Assembly: GCF_014892575.1 (NCBI RefSeq)
Contig: NZ_JADBGI010000026.1
Coordinates: forward strand, 1-64,000
Source: Nocardiopsis coralli
GTDB taxonomy: Bacteria; Actinomycetota; Actinomycetes; Streptosporangiales; Streptosporangiaceae
Direction: 5' to 3'
Length of the DNA stretch: 64,000 bases
Shown here one piece after another: positions 41,271 through 49,046 of this stretch; position 1 is the first letter of the stretch, and every line of letters starts with the position of its first letter. The position numbers were made by a program, and so were the translations under genes. The notes beneath the pieces were generated by a model. The model saw nothing but the letters and a program-made list of their open reading frames with translations, was not told where the DNA came from and ran no database searches.

Positions 41271-42470
41271 ATGGCCTACTACCGAAGCGTCGGGGACGTG
41301 CCCCGCACCCGCCACACCCAGCACCCCAACCCCGAGGGCGGGCTCTACTACGAGGAACTCATGGGGGAGGAGGGCTTCTCCAGCGACTCCTCGCTGCTGT
41401 ACCACCGGGCGATCCCCTCGGCCATCGCCGACGCCGCCGAGTGGCAGGTGCCCGACCAGAGCCGCACCCGCAACGCCCCGCTGATCCCGCGCCACCTGAA
41501 ACTGCACGACCTCTTCCCCGGGCAGGCGTGGAAGGACGCCGACGTGGTGGGGTCGCGCCGCCTGGTGCTGGGCAACGAGGACGTGCGCATCTCCTACGTC
41601 GCCGCCGGTGCGCCCTCGCAGCTGTACCGCAACGGCATCGGCGACGAGTGTGTCTACGTCGAGTCCGGCCAGGGCCGGGTGGAGACCGTCTTCGGGGTGC
41701 TGGAGGTCGGCGGGGGCGACTACGTCGTGATCCCGCGCTCGACCACACACCGGTGGGTGCCCACCGGTCAGGAACCCCTGCGTGCGTACGCGATCGAGGC
41801 GAGCAGCCACATCGCCCCGCCCAAGCGGTACCTGTCGCGGTACGGGCAGTTCCTGGAGCACTCCCCCTACTGCGAGCGCGACCTGCGCGGTCCCGAGGGA
41901 CCGCTCCTGGCCGAGGGCGAGAACGTGGACGTGCTCATCAAACACCGGGGCGACGGCCCGGGCGGGATCTCCGGCACCCGCTACACCTACCCCACGCACC
42001 CCTTCGACGTCGTGGGATGGGACGGGTGCCTGTACCCGTACGTGTTCAACGTGGCCGACTTCCAGCCCATCACCGGCCGGGTGCACCAGCCGCCGCCGGT
42101 CCACCAGGCCTTCGAGGGCCACAACTTCGTGATCTGCAACTTCGTGCCGCGCAAGGTCGACTACCACCCGAAGGCGATCCCGGTGCCCTACTACCACTCC
42201 AACGTCGACTCCGACGAGGTCATGTTCTACTGCGGCGGCGACTACGAGGCGCGCAAGGGGTCGGGGATCGGGCAGGGCTCGATCTCGCTGCACCCGGGCG
42301 GGCACTCCCACGGGCCCCAGCCCGGCGCCTACGAACGCAGCATCGGGGCGCAGGCCTTCGACGAGCTCGCGGTCATGGTCGACACCTTCCGGCCACTGGA
42401 CCTGGGTGAGGGCGGCCGTGCGGTGGACGACGGCGTCTACGCCTGGACCTGGGTGAGGAACGCCCGGTGA
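41271..42470 (+). CDS. hmgA: Homogentisate 1,2-dioxygenase
   Basis: This encodes 399 residues, shorter than the ~440 of human or Pseudomonas HGD and similar to the compact form in many actinobacteria and Bacteroidetes. It keeps the iron ligands: YYHSNVDSDEVMFYCGGDYE gives His and Glu, and SLHPGGHSHGPQPG gives the second His. RHTQHPNPEGGLYYEELMG is the family N-terminus. It opens homogentisate to maleylacetoacetate with O2. GGAAGG precedes the ATG. Its stop overlaps the next start by 4 bases, so the following unknown protein is made in step with it. Confidence 0.95.
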   Translation: MAYYRSVGDVPRTRHTQHPNPEGGLYYEELMGEEGFSSDSSLLYHRAIPSAIADAAEWQVPDQSRTRNAPLIPRHLKLHDLFPGQAWKDADVVGSRRLVLGNEDVRISYVAAGAPSQLYRNGIGDECVYVESGQGRVETVFGVLEVGGGDYVVIPRSTTHRWVPTGQEPLRAYAIEASSHIAPPKRYLSRYGQFLEHSPYCERDLRGPEGPLLAEGENVDVLIKHRGDGPGGISGTRYTYPTHPFDVVGWDGCLYPYVFNVADFQPITGRVHQPPPVHQAFEGHNFVICNFVPRKVDYHPKAIPVPYYHSNVDSDEVMFYCGGDYEARKGSGIGQGSISLHPGGHSHGPQPGAYERSIGAQAFDELAVMVDTFRPLDLGEGGRAVDDGVYAWTWVRNAR

Positions 42471-43315
42471 GCGCGCTGTTGTACCGCCGCCTGTTCGACG
42501 ACGCCGCGCTGTTCCCGCCGGGGAACGCGCCCCTGGGCCAGGCGCTGCCCGACCACCGCGCCCACCGTGCCGGGCCGAGGGACGAACACGTGGGCCCCTT
42601 CCTGGTCTCCGACGCACGGGTGGCCGAGCTGCGCGCGCTGCTGTCCCGGGAGGAGGACGCCCACGGCCCGCTGGAGACGGTGGTGACCGTGCCCGGCGGT
42701 GCGCCCGGTGTCCCCACGGCGCTGGCGGCCGCCGACGACCCGCGCCTGCGCCTGGCGGGGGTGGAGGTCGCTGCCGCGCCCGGCGGGGTCGGTGAGGTGG
42801 CCGGGGCGCTGGAGCGGCACCTGCCGCCCGGGGCGAGCGCCTACGTGGAGCTCTCCCGCGAGGGCGAGGTGGACGCCGACCTGGCGGAGCTGGCCGGGTC
42901 CGGGTTCCACGCCAAGTTCCGGACCGGCGGTGTGAGCGCCGCCGCGCACCCGGGGGAGGAGGAGCTGGCCCGGTTCCTGCACGCGGCGGTGGGGGCGGCG
43001 GTGGCCTTCAAGTGCACCGCGGGCCTGCACCACGCGGTGCGCCACACCAGCGCGGAGGGGTTCGAGCAGCACGGGTTCCTCAACGTGCTCCTGGCCACCG
43101 CGGCCCTGCTGGACGGTGCCACGGCCGGCGAGGCGGCGGAGGTACTGGCCCGGCGTGAGGGCCACGCCCTGGCACGGGAGGCCGCGCGCCTCGGTGACAC
43201 CGGTTCCGAGCGTCTGCGTACCGCCTTCCACTCCTTCGGTACCTGCAGTGTCACCGAGCCTCTGGAGGACCTGGTGGTGCTCGGCCTGCTGCCCGCCCCC
43301 GCGACGCGTCCCTGA
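42467..43315 (+). CDS. Conserved protein of unknown function inside the homogentisate operon
   Basis: This encodes 282 residues. I do not recognise a characterised family. Visible hallmarks are LYRRLFDDAALFPPGNAPL at the N-terminus, AYVELSREGEVDADLAEL, FHAKFRTGGVS, AAVAFKCTAGLHHAVRHTS and HGFLNVLLATAALLDG. The alternating strand/helix pattern with Lys/Arg at strand ends (AKFRTGG, AFKCTAG) hints at a TIM-barrel-like fold. It is translationally coupled to hmgA (ATG/TGA overlap) and followed 29 bases later by fumarylacetoacetase. No maleylacetoacetate isomerase is present, so this protein is a candidate for that missing step; that is inference only. Confidence 0.8.
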   Translation: MSALLYRRLFDDAALFPPGNAPLGQALPDHRAHRAGPRDEHVGPFLVSDARVAELRALLSREEDAHGPLETVVTVPGGAPGVPTALAAADDPRLRLAGVEVAAAPGGVGEVAGALERHLPPGASAYVELSREGEVDADLAELAGSGFHAKFRTGGVSAAAHPGEEELARFLHAAVGAAVAFKCTAGLHHAVRHTSAEGFEQHGFLNVLLATAALLDGATAGEAAEVLARREGHALAREAARLGDTGSERLRTAFHSFGTCSVTEPLEDLVVLGLLPAPATRP

Positions 43316-43344
43316 ACCTGCGAACACGGAAAGTGACACCCCTG

Positions 43345-44562
43345 ATGAGTGAGACCTGGCTCGAGGTGGCCCCGGACGCCGAGTTCGGCCCGGCCACCCT
43401 GCCCTACGGTGTGTTCAGCACCGACCCCGAGGGTGCCGAACGCCGCACCGGTGTGGCGATCGGTGCGTACGTGCTCGACCTGGGCGCGGCGGCCCGCGCC
43501 CTGGACGCCCCCTACGCCGAGCAGGTGCAGGGTCCGACCCTGGATGCGTTCATGGCCGCCGGCCGTGAGGTGTGGGACCGGGTGCGCGCTGACCTGCAAC
43601 GCTGGCTGGGCGATCCCGCGTTCGAGGCGGCGGTCCGACCGCACCTGGTCGACCGTGGCTCGGTACGCCTGCACCTGCCCTTCACGGTCGCCGACTACGT
43701 GGACTTCTACGCCTCCGAGCACCACGCCTCCAACGTGGGCCGTATCTTCCGCCCCGAGCAGGAGCCGCTCACCCCGAACTGGAAGCACCTGCCCATCGGC
43801 TACCACGGGCGGGCCGGCACGGTGGTGGTCTCGGGCACCGACGTGGTGCGCCCCAGCGGCCAGCGCAAACCCCCCACGGAGCCCGCCCCGCTGTTCGGCG
43901 CGTCGGTGCGCCTGGACATCGAGGCCGAGGTCGGGTTCGTGGTGGGGACGCCCAGCCCGATGGGTGAGGCGGTGCAGGTGGACGACTTCGCCGAGCACGT
44001 GTTCGGGGTGTTCCTGCTCAACGACTGGTCCTCGCGGGACCTGCAGGCCTGGGAGTACGTGCCGCTGGGGCCCTTCCTGGGCAAGTCGTTCGCCACGTCC
44101 GTCTCCCCGTGGATCGTGCCCGTGGCGGCCCTGGAAGCGGCCCGGGTGGAACCCCCGGCGCAGGACCCCGAACCGCTGCCCTACCTCAAGGGCGCGCAGG
44201 CCTGGGGGCTGGACCTTCGGCTGGAGGTGTACCTGAACGGGCACCGGGTGGCGAGCCCGCCCTTCGAGACCATGTACTGGACCGCCGCCCAGCAGCTGGC
44301 GCACATGACGGTCAACGGCGCCTGCCTGCGCACCGGGGACGTGTTCGCCTCGGGCACGGTCAGCGGCCCCGAGCGCGACCAGCGCGGGTGCCTGCTGGAG
44401 CTGACCTGGAGCGGGCAGGAGCCCTTGGTGCTGCCCGACGGAACCGAGCGCACGTTCCTGGAGGACGGCGACGAGGTCACCATCACCGCCACCGCCCCGG
44501 GCCCGGACGGTGCGCGGGTGCACTTCGGGGAGGTCACCGGGACGGTCCTTCCCGCCCGATGA
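43345..44562 (+). CDS. fahA: Fumarylacetoacetase
   Basis: This encodes 405 residues, the usual ~420 range. The N-terminal SH3-like domain is followed by the FAH catalytic fold: PFTVADYVDFYASEHHASNV (catalytic His), LPIGYHGRAGTVVVSG, and the metal/substrate segments LDIEAEVGFVVG and FLLNDWSSRDLQAWEYVPLG. It hydrolyses fumarylacetoacetate to fumarate and acetoacetate, the last step after homogentisate cleavage. The ATG at 43345 is chosen; a GTG 4 codons earlier has its purine-rich site too close. It is the last gene of the operon. Confidence 0.95.
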   Translation: MSETWLEVAPDAEFGPATLPYGVFSTDPEGAERRTGVAIGAYVLDLGAAARALDAPYAEQVQGPTLDAFMAAGREVWDRVRADLQRWLGDPAFEAAVRPHLVDRGSVRLHLPFTVADYVDFYASEHHASNVGRIFRPEQEPLTPNWKHLPIGYHGRAGTVVVSGTDVVRPSGQRKPPTEPAPLFGASVRLDIEAEVGFVVGTPSPMGEAVQVDDFAEHVFGVFLLNDWSSRDLQAWEYVPLGPFLGKSFATSVSPWIVPVAALEAARVEPPAQDPEPLPYLKGAQAWGLDLRLEVYLNGHRVASPPFETMYWTAAQQLAHMTVNGACLRTGDVFASGTVSGPERDQRGCLLELTWSGQEPLVLPDGTERTFLEDGDEVTITATAPGPDGARVHFGEVTGTVLPAR

Positions 44563-44639
44563 GCTCCGGAACACGGGCGCCGTAGACGGGGATCGGGCCC
44601 GATACCGTGGCCGGTTCCCCCACAGAAAGGACCCCCCCC

Positions 44640-44771
44640 ATGGCTGGGAAGGACCCGCGGCCCCAGGACGACTACGCCACCGGAACGCCCGCCGAGGAGA
44701 GCGCCGAGCCGGCACGGGACGACTACGCCACCGGAGAGCCGGACGAGGGCGGTGACCAGGACCCCGCCTGA
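44640..44771 (+). CDS. Short acidic protein of 43 residues with an internal repeat
   Basis: An ATG at 44640 is preceded by AAAGGA at 8 bases and opens a 43-codon frame ending TGA. The product is very acidic and hydrophilic with no Cys or hydrophobic core. It contains a clear duplication: QDDYATGTP then RDDYATGEP, 19 residues apart. It is followed by a strong hairpin, so it forms a complete small transcription unit between fumarylacetoacetase and the metallophore locus. It is probably intrinsically disordered; function unknown. The ribosome-binding site, the repeat and the terminator support it being real. Confidence 0.6.
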   Translation: MAGKDPRPQDDYATGTPAEESAEPARDDYATGEPDEGGDQDPA

Positions 44772-44795
44772 GCGGGATCGGTGTATGGCACGTCT

Positions 44796-44839
44796 GTGGC
44801 CCGCGGGCCGGAAGGCTTTCCCTCCGGCCCGCGGGCCAC
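44796..44839. terminator. Bidirectional 17-bp hairpin terminator
   Basis: GTGGCCCGCGGGCCGGA pairs perfectly with TCCGGCCCGCGGGCCAC around a 10-base loop. It lies between the small acidic-protein gene and the convergent nicotianamine synthase gene and can end both transcripts. Confidence 0.8.
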
Positions 44840-44854
44840 GCGCTGTTACGTCCC

Positions 44855-45706
44855 CTACTCGACGGGTCGGGCGATCAGGGCCGAGTTGACCACGTCGTCA
44901 CAGGGGTGCATCTCCACCAGCGGTGTGAAACCGCACAGGTCGTCCGGTGAGACCGAGGGGTACAGGGCGGTGCGCAGCCGGTGCGCCGATCGGGTGATGA
45001 GCAGGGCGTCGGGGCGCATCGCGGTGGACAGCGCGCGGGTGATGGTGCGTTTGGCGCCGGAATCGGTGCCCACCAGCGCCGCGAGCAGCACGGCGTCGCA
45101 CGATGCGGTGGCGGGCAGGTCCACGGCCGAGGCGGCGTCGGTACAGACCGTGTGCACCTGCGTGCCGAGCGCCTCGTGCAGGGCCGAGGCCAGGTCACAG
45201 GCCTCGGCGTCGTTGTCGACGGCGGTGACGTGCACGCCGTGGTCCTGGGCCAGCACGAGGGCGGTCAGGGGCAGCGGTCCTGCGCCCAGCACCACCGCCG
45301 AGCGCGGGTGCTCGGCACCCACGGCGTCCAGGCCGGCGAGTTCGAAGCGCACCAGGCGCCGGTAGTTGTCCAGGTAGGGGAAGCGCGCCAGCTCCGCCCA
45401 GGGGTCGTCGGCGGCGATGACGCGCCGGGCCCAGGCGCGTTCGAGTTCTCCCTCGCCGCGGGCGCTGACGGTTCTGAGCGAGTCCAGGAGTGTGTCCACG
45501 GCCGGGGCGGCCATCAGCTGCTCGGTGAGGTGGTCGTCGACGACGGTGCACAGGTCGACCAGGTGCCCGAAGGCCGCGTCGACCTCGGGGCAGGGGCGCA
45601 GGTCGGCGGCGCTGAGCTGGGCTTCGAGCGCGCGCAGGTCGGCCAGGAGGTCGGGCGGGGTGGGCTTGCGGGCGGGGGCGCGGTCTCGGGTGGGTGTCTC
45701 GGTCAC
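44855..45706 (-). CDS. Nicotianamine synthase-like enzyme (CntL family), metallophore biosynthesis
   Basis: This encodes 283 residues, the length of bacterial CntL (~270). The family Rossmann motif is unmistakable: SAVVLGAGPLPLTALVLA (about residues 146-163), which in plant and bacterial enzymes reads G-S-G-P-L-P-L-T, followed by VTAVDNDAEACDLA. The preceding NYRRLVRFELAGL matches the NYxKL region. The enzyme transfers the aminobutyrate group of S-adenosylmethionine to an amino acid such as His or to itself. The GTG at 45706 has GAAGGG 6 bases upstream. A Zur box lies in its promoter, divergent from Cnt-type transporter genes. The acceptor amino acid is unknown. Confidence 0.9.
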   Translation of the reverse strand: MTETPTRDRAPARKPTPPDLLADLRALEAQLSAADLRPCPEVDAAFGHLVDLCTVVDDHLTEQLMAAPAVDTLLDSLRTVSARGEGELERAWARRVIAADDPWAELARFPYLDNYRRLVRFELAGLDAVGAEHPRSAVVLGAGPLPLTALVLAQDHGVHVTAVDNDAEACDLASALHEALGTQVHTVCTDAASAVDLPATASCDAVLLAALVGTDSGAKRTITRALSTAMRPDALLITRSAHRLRTALYPSVSPDDLCGFTPLVEMHPCDDVVNSALIARPVE

Positions 45707-45792
45707 GGGCATCCCTTCGGTGAATGCGCAGGTCATGGCATGGGTTTCGGGGGTCGGGCGTGCTCGGGCACGGCGGTCCCGGTTCGGGTCGC

Positions 45793-45838
45793 CGCAACCA
45801 CGCTGCATATGATAATCATTTTCATGTGAGTGGTTGCG
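45793..45838. promoter_or_regulatory. Divergent Zur-controlled promoter with flanking inverted repeat
   Basis: The 15-mer TGAAAATGATTATCA (minus strand, 45810-45824) matches the actinobacterial Zur consensus TGAAAATGATTTTCA at 14 of 15 positions. It is flanked by perfect 9-bp arms CGCAACCAC (45793-45801) and GTGGTTGCG (45830-45838). It lies between the nicotianamine synthase and the first ATPase gene, so zinc-loaded Zur can silence both directions. Confidence 0.88.
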
Positions 45839-45859
45839 AACTATGTCCAGGAGGCCGGG

Positions 45860-46663
45860 ATGCTCGACGTGGTGGACCTGACCGTTCGGGCCGGCGGTGA
45901 CCGGGTCGGCGGCACCGGCGAACGCACCCCCGTCGACGGGGTCGGCTTCACCGTGGAACCGGGGGAGAGGCTCGGCCTGATCGGTGAGTCCGGTTCCGGC
46001 AAGTCCCTGACCGCGCTCGCCCTCATGGGGATGCTGCCGCCCGGGTGCACCGCCCGGGGCAGCGTGCGCCTGCAGGGCCGCGAGCTCCTCGGGCTCGGGG
46101 AGAAGGAGCTGCGCGGTGTGCGCGGGAGCCGGATGGCGATGGTCTTCCAGGACGCCCTGAGCGCCCTCAACCCGCTGGTGCGCGTGGGCCGCCAGGTCGC
46201 CGAACCGCTGCGCCGCCACCGGGGCATGGACGCACGCCGGGCCGCACGGGCCGCTGTGGAACTGCTCGACCAGGTGGGGATCCCCCACCCCGAGCACGCC
46301 GCCCGCGCCCACCCCGCCCACCTGTCCGGCGGCCAACGCCAACGGGTGTGCATCGCCATGGCCCTGGCCTGCCGCCCCCGCGTGCTCATCGCCGACGAAC
46401 CCACCACCGCGCTGGACGCCACCGTCCAGGCCGACATCCTCGACCTGCTGGAACGGTCCCTGGACGCGGCCGGCGAGCCCAGACCTGCCCTGCTCTTCAT
46501 CTCCCACGACCTGGCCGTGGTCTCGCGCGTGTGTGAACGGCTCCTGGTCATGCGCGGGGGCCACATCGTCGAGCAGGGCCGGGCCCAGGACCTGCTGCGC
46601 GCCCCCGAACACAGCTACACCCGCACCCTGGTGGCCGACGCCAGGGCCCTGGCCCGCCCCTGA
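45860..46663 (+). CDS. ABC transporter ATPase, Opp/Nik/Cnt type (CntD-like)
   Basis: This encodes 267 residues. Walker A is GESGSGKSL (about residues 43-51), the Q-loop region VFQDALSALNPLVRVG is typical of DppD/OppD/NikD-type ATPases, the signature is LSGGQRQRVCIAM, Walker B is VLIADEPTTALD and the switch His lies in FISHDLAVV. It powers uptake of the metal-metallophore complex together with the next ATPase. AGGAGG precedes the ATG at 45860; an earlier GTG at 45830 lies inside the operator arm. The C-terminus lacks the oligopeptide-binding extension of long OppD proteins. Confidence 0.92.
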   Translation: MLDVVDLTVRAGGDRVGGTGERTPVDGVGFTVEPGERLGLIGESGSGKSLTALALMGMLPPGCTARGSVRLQGRELLGLGEKELRGVRGSRMAMVFQDALSALNPLVRVGRQVAEPLRRHRGMDARRAARAAVELLDQVGIPHPEHAARAHPAHLSGGQRQRVCIAMALACRPRVLIADEPTTALDATVQADILDLLERSLDAAGEPRPALLFISHDLAVVSRVCERLLVMRGGHIVEQGRAQDLLRAPEHSYTRTLVADARALARP

Positions 46664-46718
46664 TGCCGACCGCCCGCCACGCACAGCCCCACCCCCACAA
46701 CCGCGAGGAAGCCCGCCC

Positions 46719-47591
46719 ATGCCCTCCCCTGTCCTGCTCTCGGCCAGTGGCCTGCACCTGTGCCACCGGACCCGCAGCACACCCCTGTCCCGGCCCCGGG
46801 TGACCACCGCCCTGGACGGGGTCGCCCTGAGCCTGGCCGAGGGCGAGCGCCTGGGGGTGGTCGGCGAGTCCGGTTCGGGCAAGTCCACGCTGGTGCGTGT
46901 CCTGCTCGCGCTCGAACGCCCCGACGCCGGTCAGGTCCGGTTCGGCCCCGAACAGCGTCCGGTGCGCGCCGGCAGTGCCCGGAGCACACGCTGGTTCCGC
47001 TCCCAGGTGCAGTTCGTGCCCCAGGACCCGGCCGGCTCGTTCAACCCGCGCCTGCGCGTGGGCGAGAGCATCGCCGAACCGCTGGCCTGCCTGGGCATCG
47101 GCGGGGACCACCGCGCACGCGTGGGCGAGGTCCTGGAGGCGGTCGGCCTGCAGGCGTGCATGGCCGAGCGCCACCCGCACGAGTTCTCCGGCGGACAGCG
47201 CCAACGCCTGGCCGTCGCCCGCGCCCTGGCCCCCGGCCCGCGCGTGCTGATCGCCGACGAGCCGGTGAGTGCGCTCGACGTCTCCTCCCAGGCCAGGATC
47301 ATCGAACTGTTGAACCGGCTCAGCAGCGAGCACGGGCTCGGTCTGCTCCTGGTCTCGCACGAGCTGGGGGTGGTGCGCCGCCTGTGCGAACGGGTCATGG
47401 TCATGCGCCGGGGCCGGGTCGTGGAACAGGGGGAGACCGCCCGGGTCCTGGACCACCCGGTCGATCCCTGCACACGCCGCCTGGTCGAGGCCGTGCCCCG
47501 CCTGCCCGCGCTCGAGGAGGGCGAGAACGGACCCCGCACCCGCCCGGCAGGCCCGGGCCCCCGACCCGCGGACCGTGCCCCGGTCCGCTGA
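46719..47591 (+). CDS. ABC transporter ATPase, Opp/Nik/Cnt type (CntF-like)
   Basis: This encodes 290 residues. Walker A is GESGSGKST (about residues 47-55), then FVPQDPAGSFNPRLRVGES, signature FSGGQRQRLAVARAL, Walker B VLIADEPVSALDVSSQ and switch LLVSHELGVV: an OppF/NikE-type ATPase pairing with the preceding gene. The C-terminal ~30 residues are a Pro/Arg-rich tail. It lies 55 bases after the first ATPase and 21 bases before the MFS exporter, so the three form one operon. Confidence 0.92.
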   Translation: MPSPVLLSASGLHLCHRTRSTPLSRPRVTTALDGVALSLAEGERLGVVGESGSGKSTLVRVLLALERPDAGQVRFGPEQRPVRAGSARSTRWFRSQVQFVPQDPAGSFNPRLRVGESIAEPLACLGIGGDHRARVGEVLEAVGLQACMAERHPHEFSGGQRQRLAVARALAPGPRVLIADEPVSALDVSSQARIIELLNRLSSEHGLGLLLVSHELGVVRRLCERVMVMRRGRVVEQGETARVLDHPVDPCTRRLVEAVPRLPALEEGENGPRTRPAGPGPRPADRAPVR

Positions 47592-47612
47592 ACCACACCG
47601 GAGGAAACAACC

Positions 47613-48932
47613 GTGACGACCGCCTCTGTGGCGCGCCGCCTCAACCCGCTGCGCCGTTGGTCCCTGCTGAGCAGGTTCACCGAACTCGGTGGCGTGGCCC
47701 GACTGCTGCTGCTCACCCAACTCGCCTTCAACCTGGGCTTCTACCTCGTGGTGCCGTTCCTGGCGGTGCACCTGGCCCAGGACCTGGCCATGGCCGGATG
47801 GGCGGTCGGGGTCGTGCTGGGTGTACGTACCTTCAGCCAACAAGGGCTGTTCGTGGTCGGCGGGGCCCTGGCCGACCGGTTCGGGACCCGGCGTGTGGTG
47901 CTGGCCGGGTGTGTGGTGCGCATCGCCGGGTTCGTCGTGCTGGCCGCGGCGCCGACCTTCCCGGTCGTGCTGCTGGGCGCGGTGCTGACCGGGTTCGCCG
48001 GGGCGCTGTTCTCCCCGGCCGTGGAGGCGGCCCTGGCCGAGGAGGGCTCCGACTGCGAGAAGCGCGGCGGGATGACCAGGGCCGAGCTCTTCGCCCTGTT
48101 CGCGGTCTTCGGCGAGGTCGGCTCGGTGACCGGGCCGCTGCTGGGCGCGATGCTGCTGGGCGTGGACTTCGCCCTGACCTGCACGGTGGCCGCGGCGGTG
48201 TTCGTGCTGATCTGGGCCGGCCACTACCGGATGCTGCCGCGCACCCCGGGCCGGAGTTCCGGGGAGCCGGTCCTGGCCGGGTGGGCCGGTGTGCTGCGCA
48301 ACCGCGCCTTCCTGGTCTTCGCGGCCGGATACAGCGCCTACCTGGTCAGTTACAACCAGCTCTATCTGGCGCTGCCGGTGGAACTGGAGCGCGCCACCGG
48401 CGGACAGGGCGCCCTGGGGTGGATGTTCGCCCTGGCCTCGGTGCTCATCGTGGTGGGCCAGCTGCCCCTGGCCGCGTGGGCGCGCGGGCGCCTGGGGCCG
48501 GCGAGGGCGCTCCCGCTCGGGTTCGGCCTGCTGGCGGCGGCCTTCGCGGCGGTCGCGGTGAGCGCACCCCTGGACCCGTTGCCGGGGCCCTGGGCGCTCG
48601 CCCCGGCGGTGGCGCTGGTGGTGCTGCTGACGCTGGGCCAGATGCTGTCGGTGCCCGTGGCCCAGGACCTGGTGCCGCGGTTGGCCGGTGAGCAGCGCCT
48701 GGGCAGCTATTTCGGGTTCTTGTCCTCGGTGGGGGGTGTGGCCGTGCTGGCGGGCAGTGCCTGTGCGGGCGCCCTGTTGGACCGGGCGCACGAACCCGCG
48801 CCGGGTGCCGCTCTGCCGTGGGCGGTCATGGCGGTGCTCCCGGCCGTGGGCGGCCTCGTCCTGTGGTTGGTGGCGCGCCGAGCGGTGGCGCCCCGCAGCC
48901 GGGCCGCGGCTGCCGAGCGCGCCCCGGCCTGA
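47613..48932 (+). CDS. MFS exporter, probable metallophore efflux (CntE-like)
   Basis: This encodes 439 residues and twelve membrane helices. Motif A-like text is VGGALADRFGTRRVVLAG, and YNQLYLALPVELERATG lies in the second half. By position, between a nicotianamine synthase/ATPase set and the binding protein, it matches CntE, which exports staphylopine from the producer cell. The superfamily call is sure; the substrate is inferred from context. GTG start with GGAGG upstream (cggaggaaacaaccgtg). Confidence 0.85.
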   Translation: MTTASVARRLNPLRRWSLLSRFTELGGVARLLLLTQLAFNLGFYLVVPFLAVHLAQDLAMAGWAVGVVLGVRTFSQQGLFVVGGALADRFGTRRVVLAGCVVRIAGFVVLAAAPTFPVVLLGAVLTGFAGALFSPAVEAALAEEGSDCEKRGGMTRAELFALFAVFGEVGSVTGPLLGAMLLGVDFALTCTVAAAVFVLIWAGHYRMLPRTPGRSSGEPVLAGWAGVLRNRAFLVFAAGYSAYLVSYNQLYLALPVELERATGGQGALGWMFALASVLIVVGQLPLAAWARGRLGPARALPLGFGLLAAAFAAVAVSAPLDPLPGPWALAPAVALVVLLTLGQMLSVPVAQDLVPRLAGEQRLGSYFGFLSSVGGVAVLAGSACAGALLDRAHEPAPGAALPWAVMAVLPAVGGLVLWLVARRAVAPRSRAAAAERAPA

Positions 48933-48980
48933 GTCACCCACGGCCGGGCCCGGAGGCGGGGGACATCCCTGCCGCCGCTC

Positions 48981-49003
48981 GGAAAACGATTTTCATTTAC
49001 GAT
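48981..49003 (+). promoter_or_regulatory. Second Zur box and promoter for the metallophore-uptake genes
   Basis: GGAAAACGATTTTCA (48981-48995) matches the Zur consensus TGAAAATGATTTTCA at 13 of 15 positions. It is followed by a -10 TACGAT (48998-49003). The binding protein and permease can thus be transcribed separately from the ATPase/exporter operon under the same zinc control. Confidence 0.82.
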
Positions 49004-49046
49004 CGATGTGCCCCTCAGTGCCCCCCTCGGAACAGAAAGTGTGCCC

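Noticed and set aside
44855..45706. Generic SAM-dependent methyltransferase assignment for the CntL-like gene
   Set aside because: The Rossmann motif alone would allow it, but the GxGPLPLT-type motif plus the NYxxL region and the Cnt-type gene context point specifically to nicotianamine synthase.
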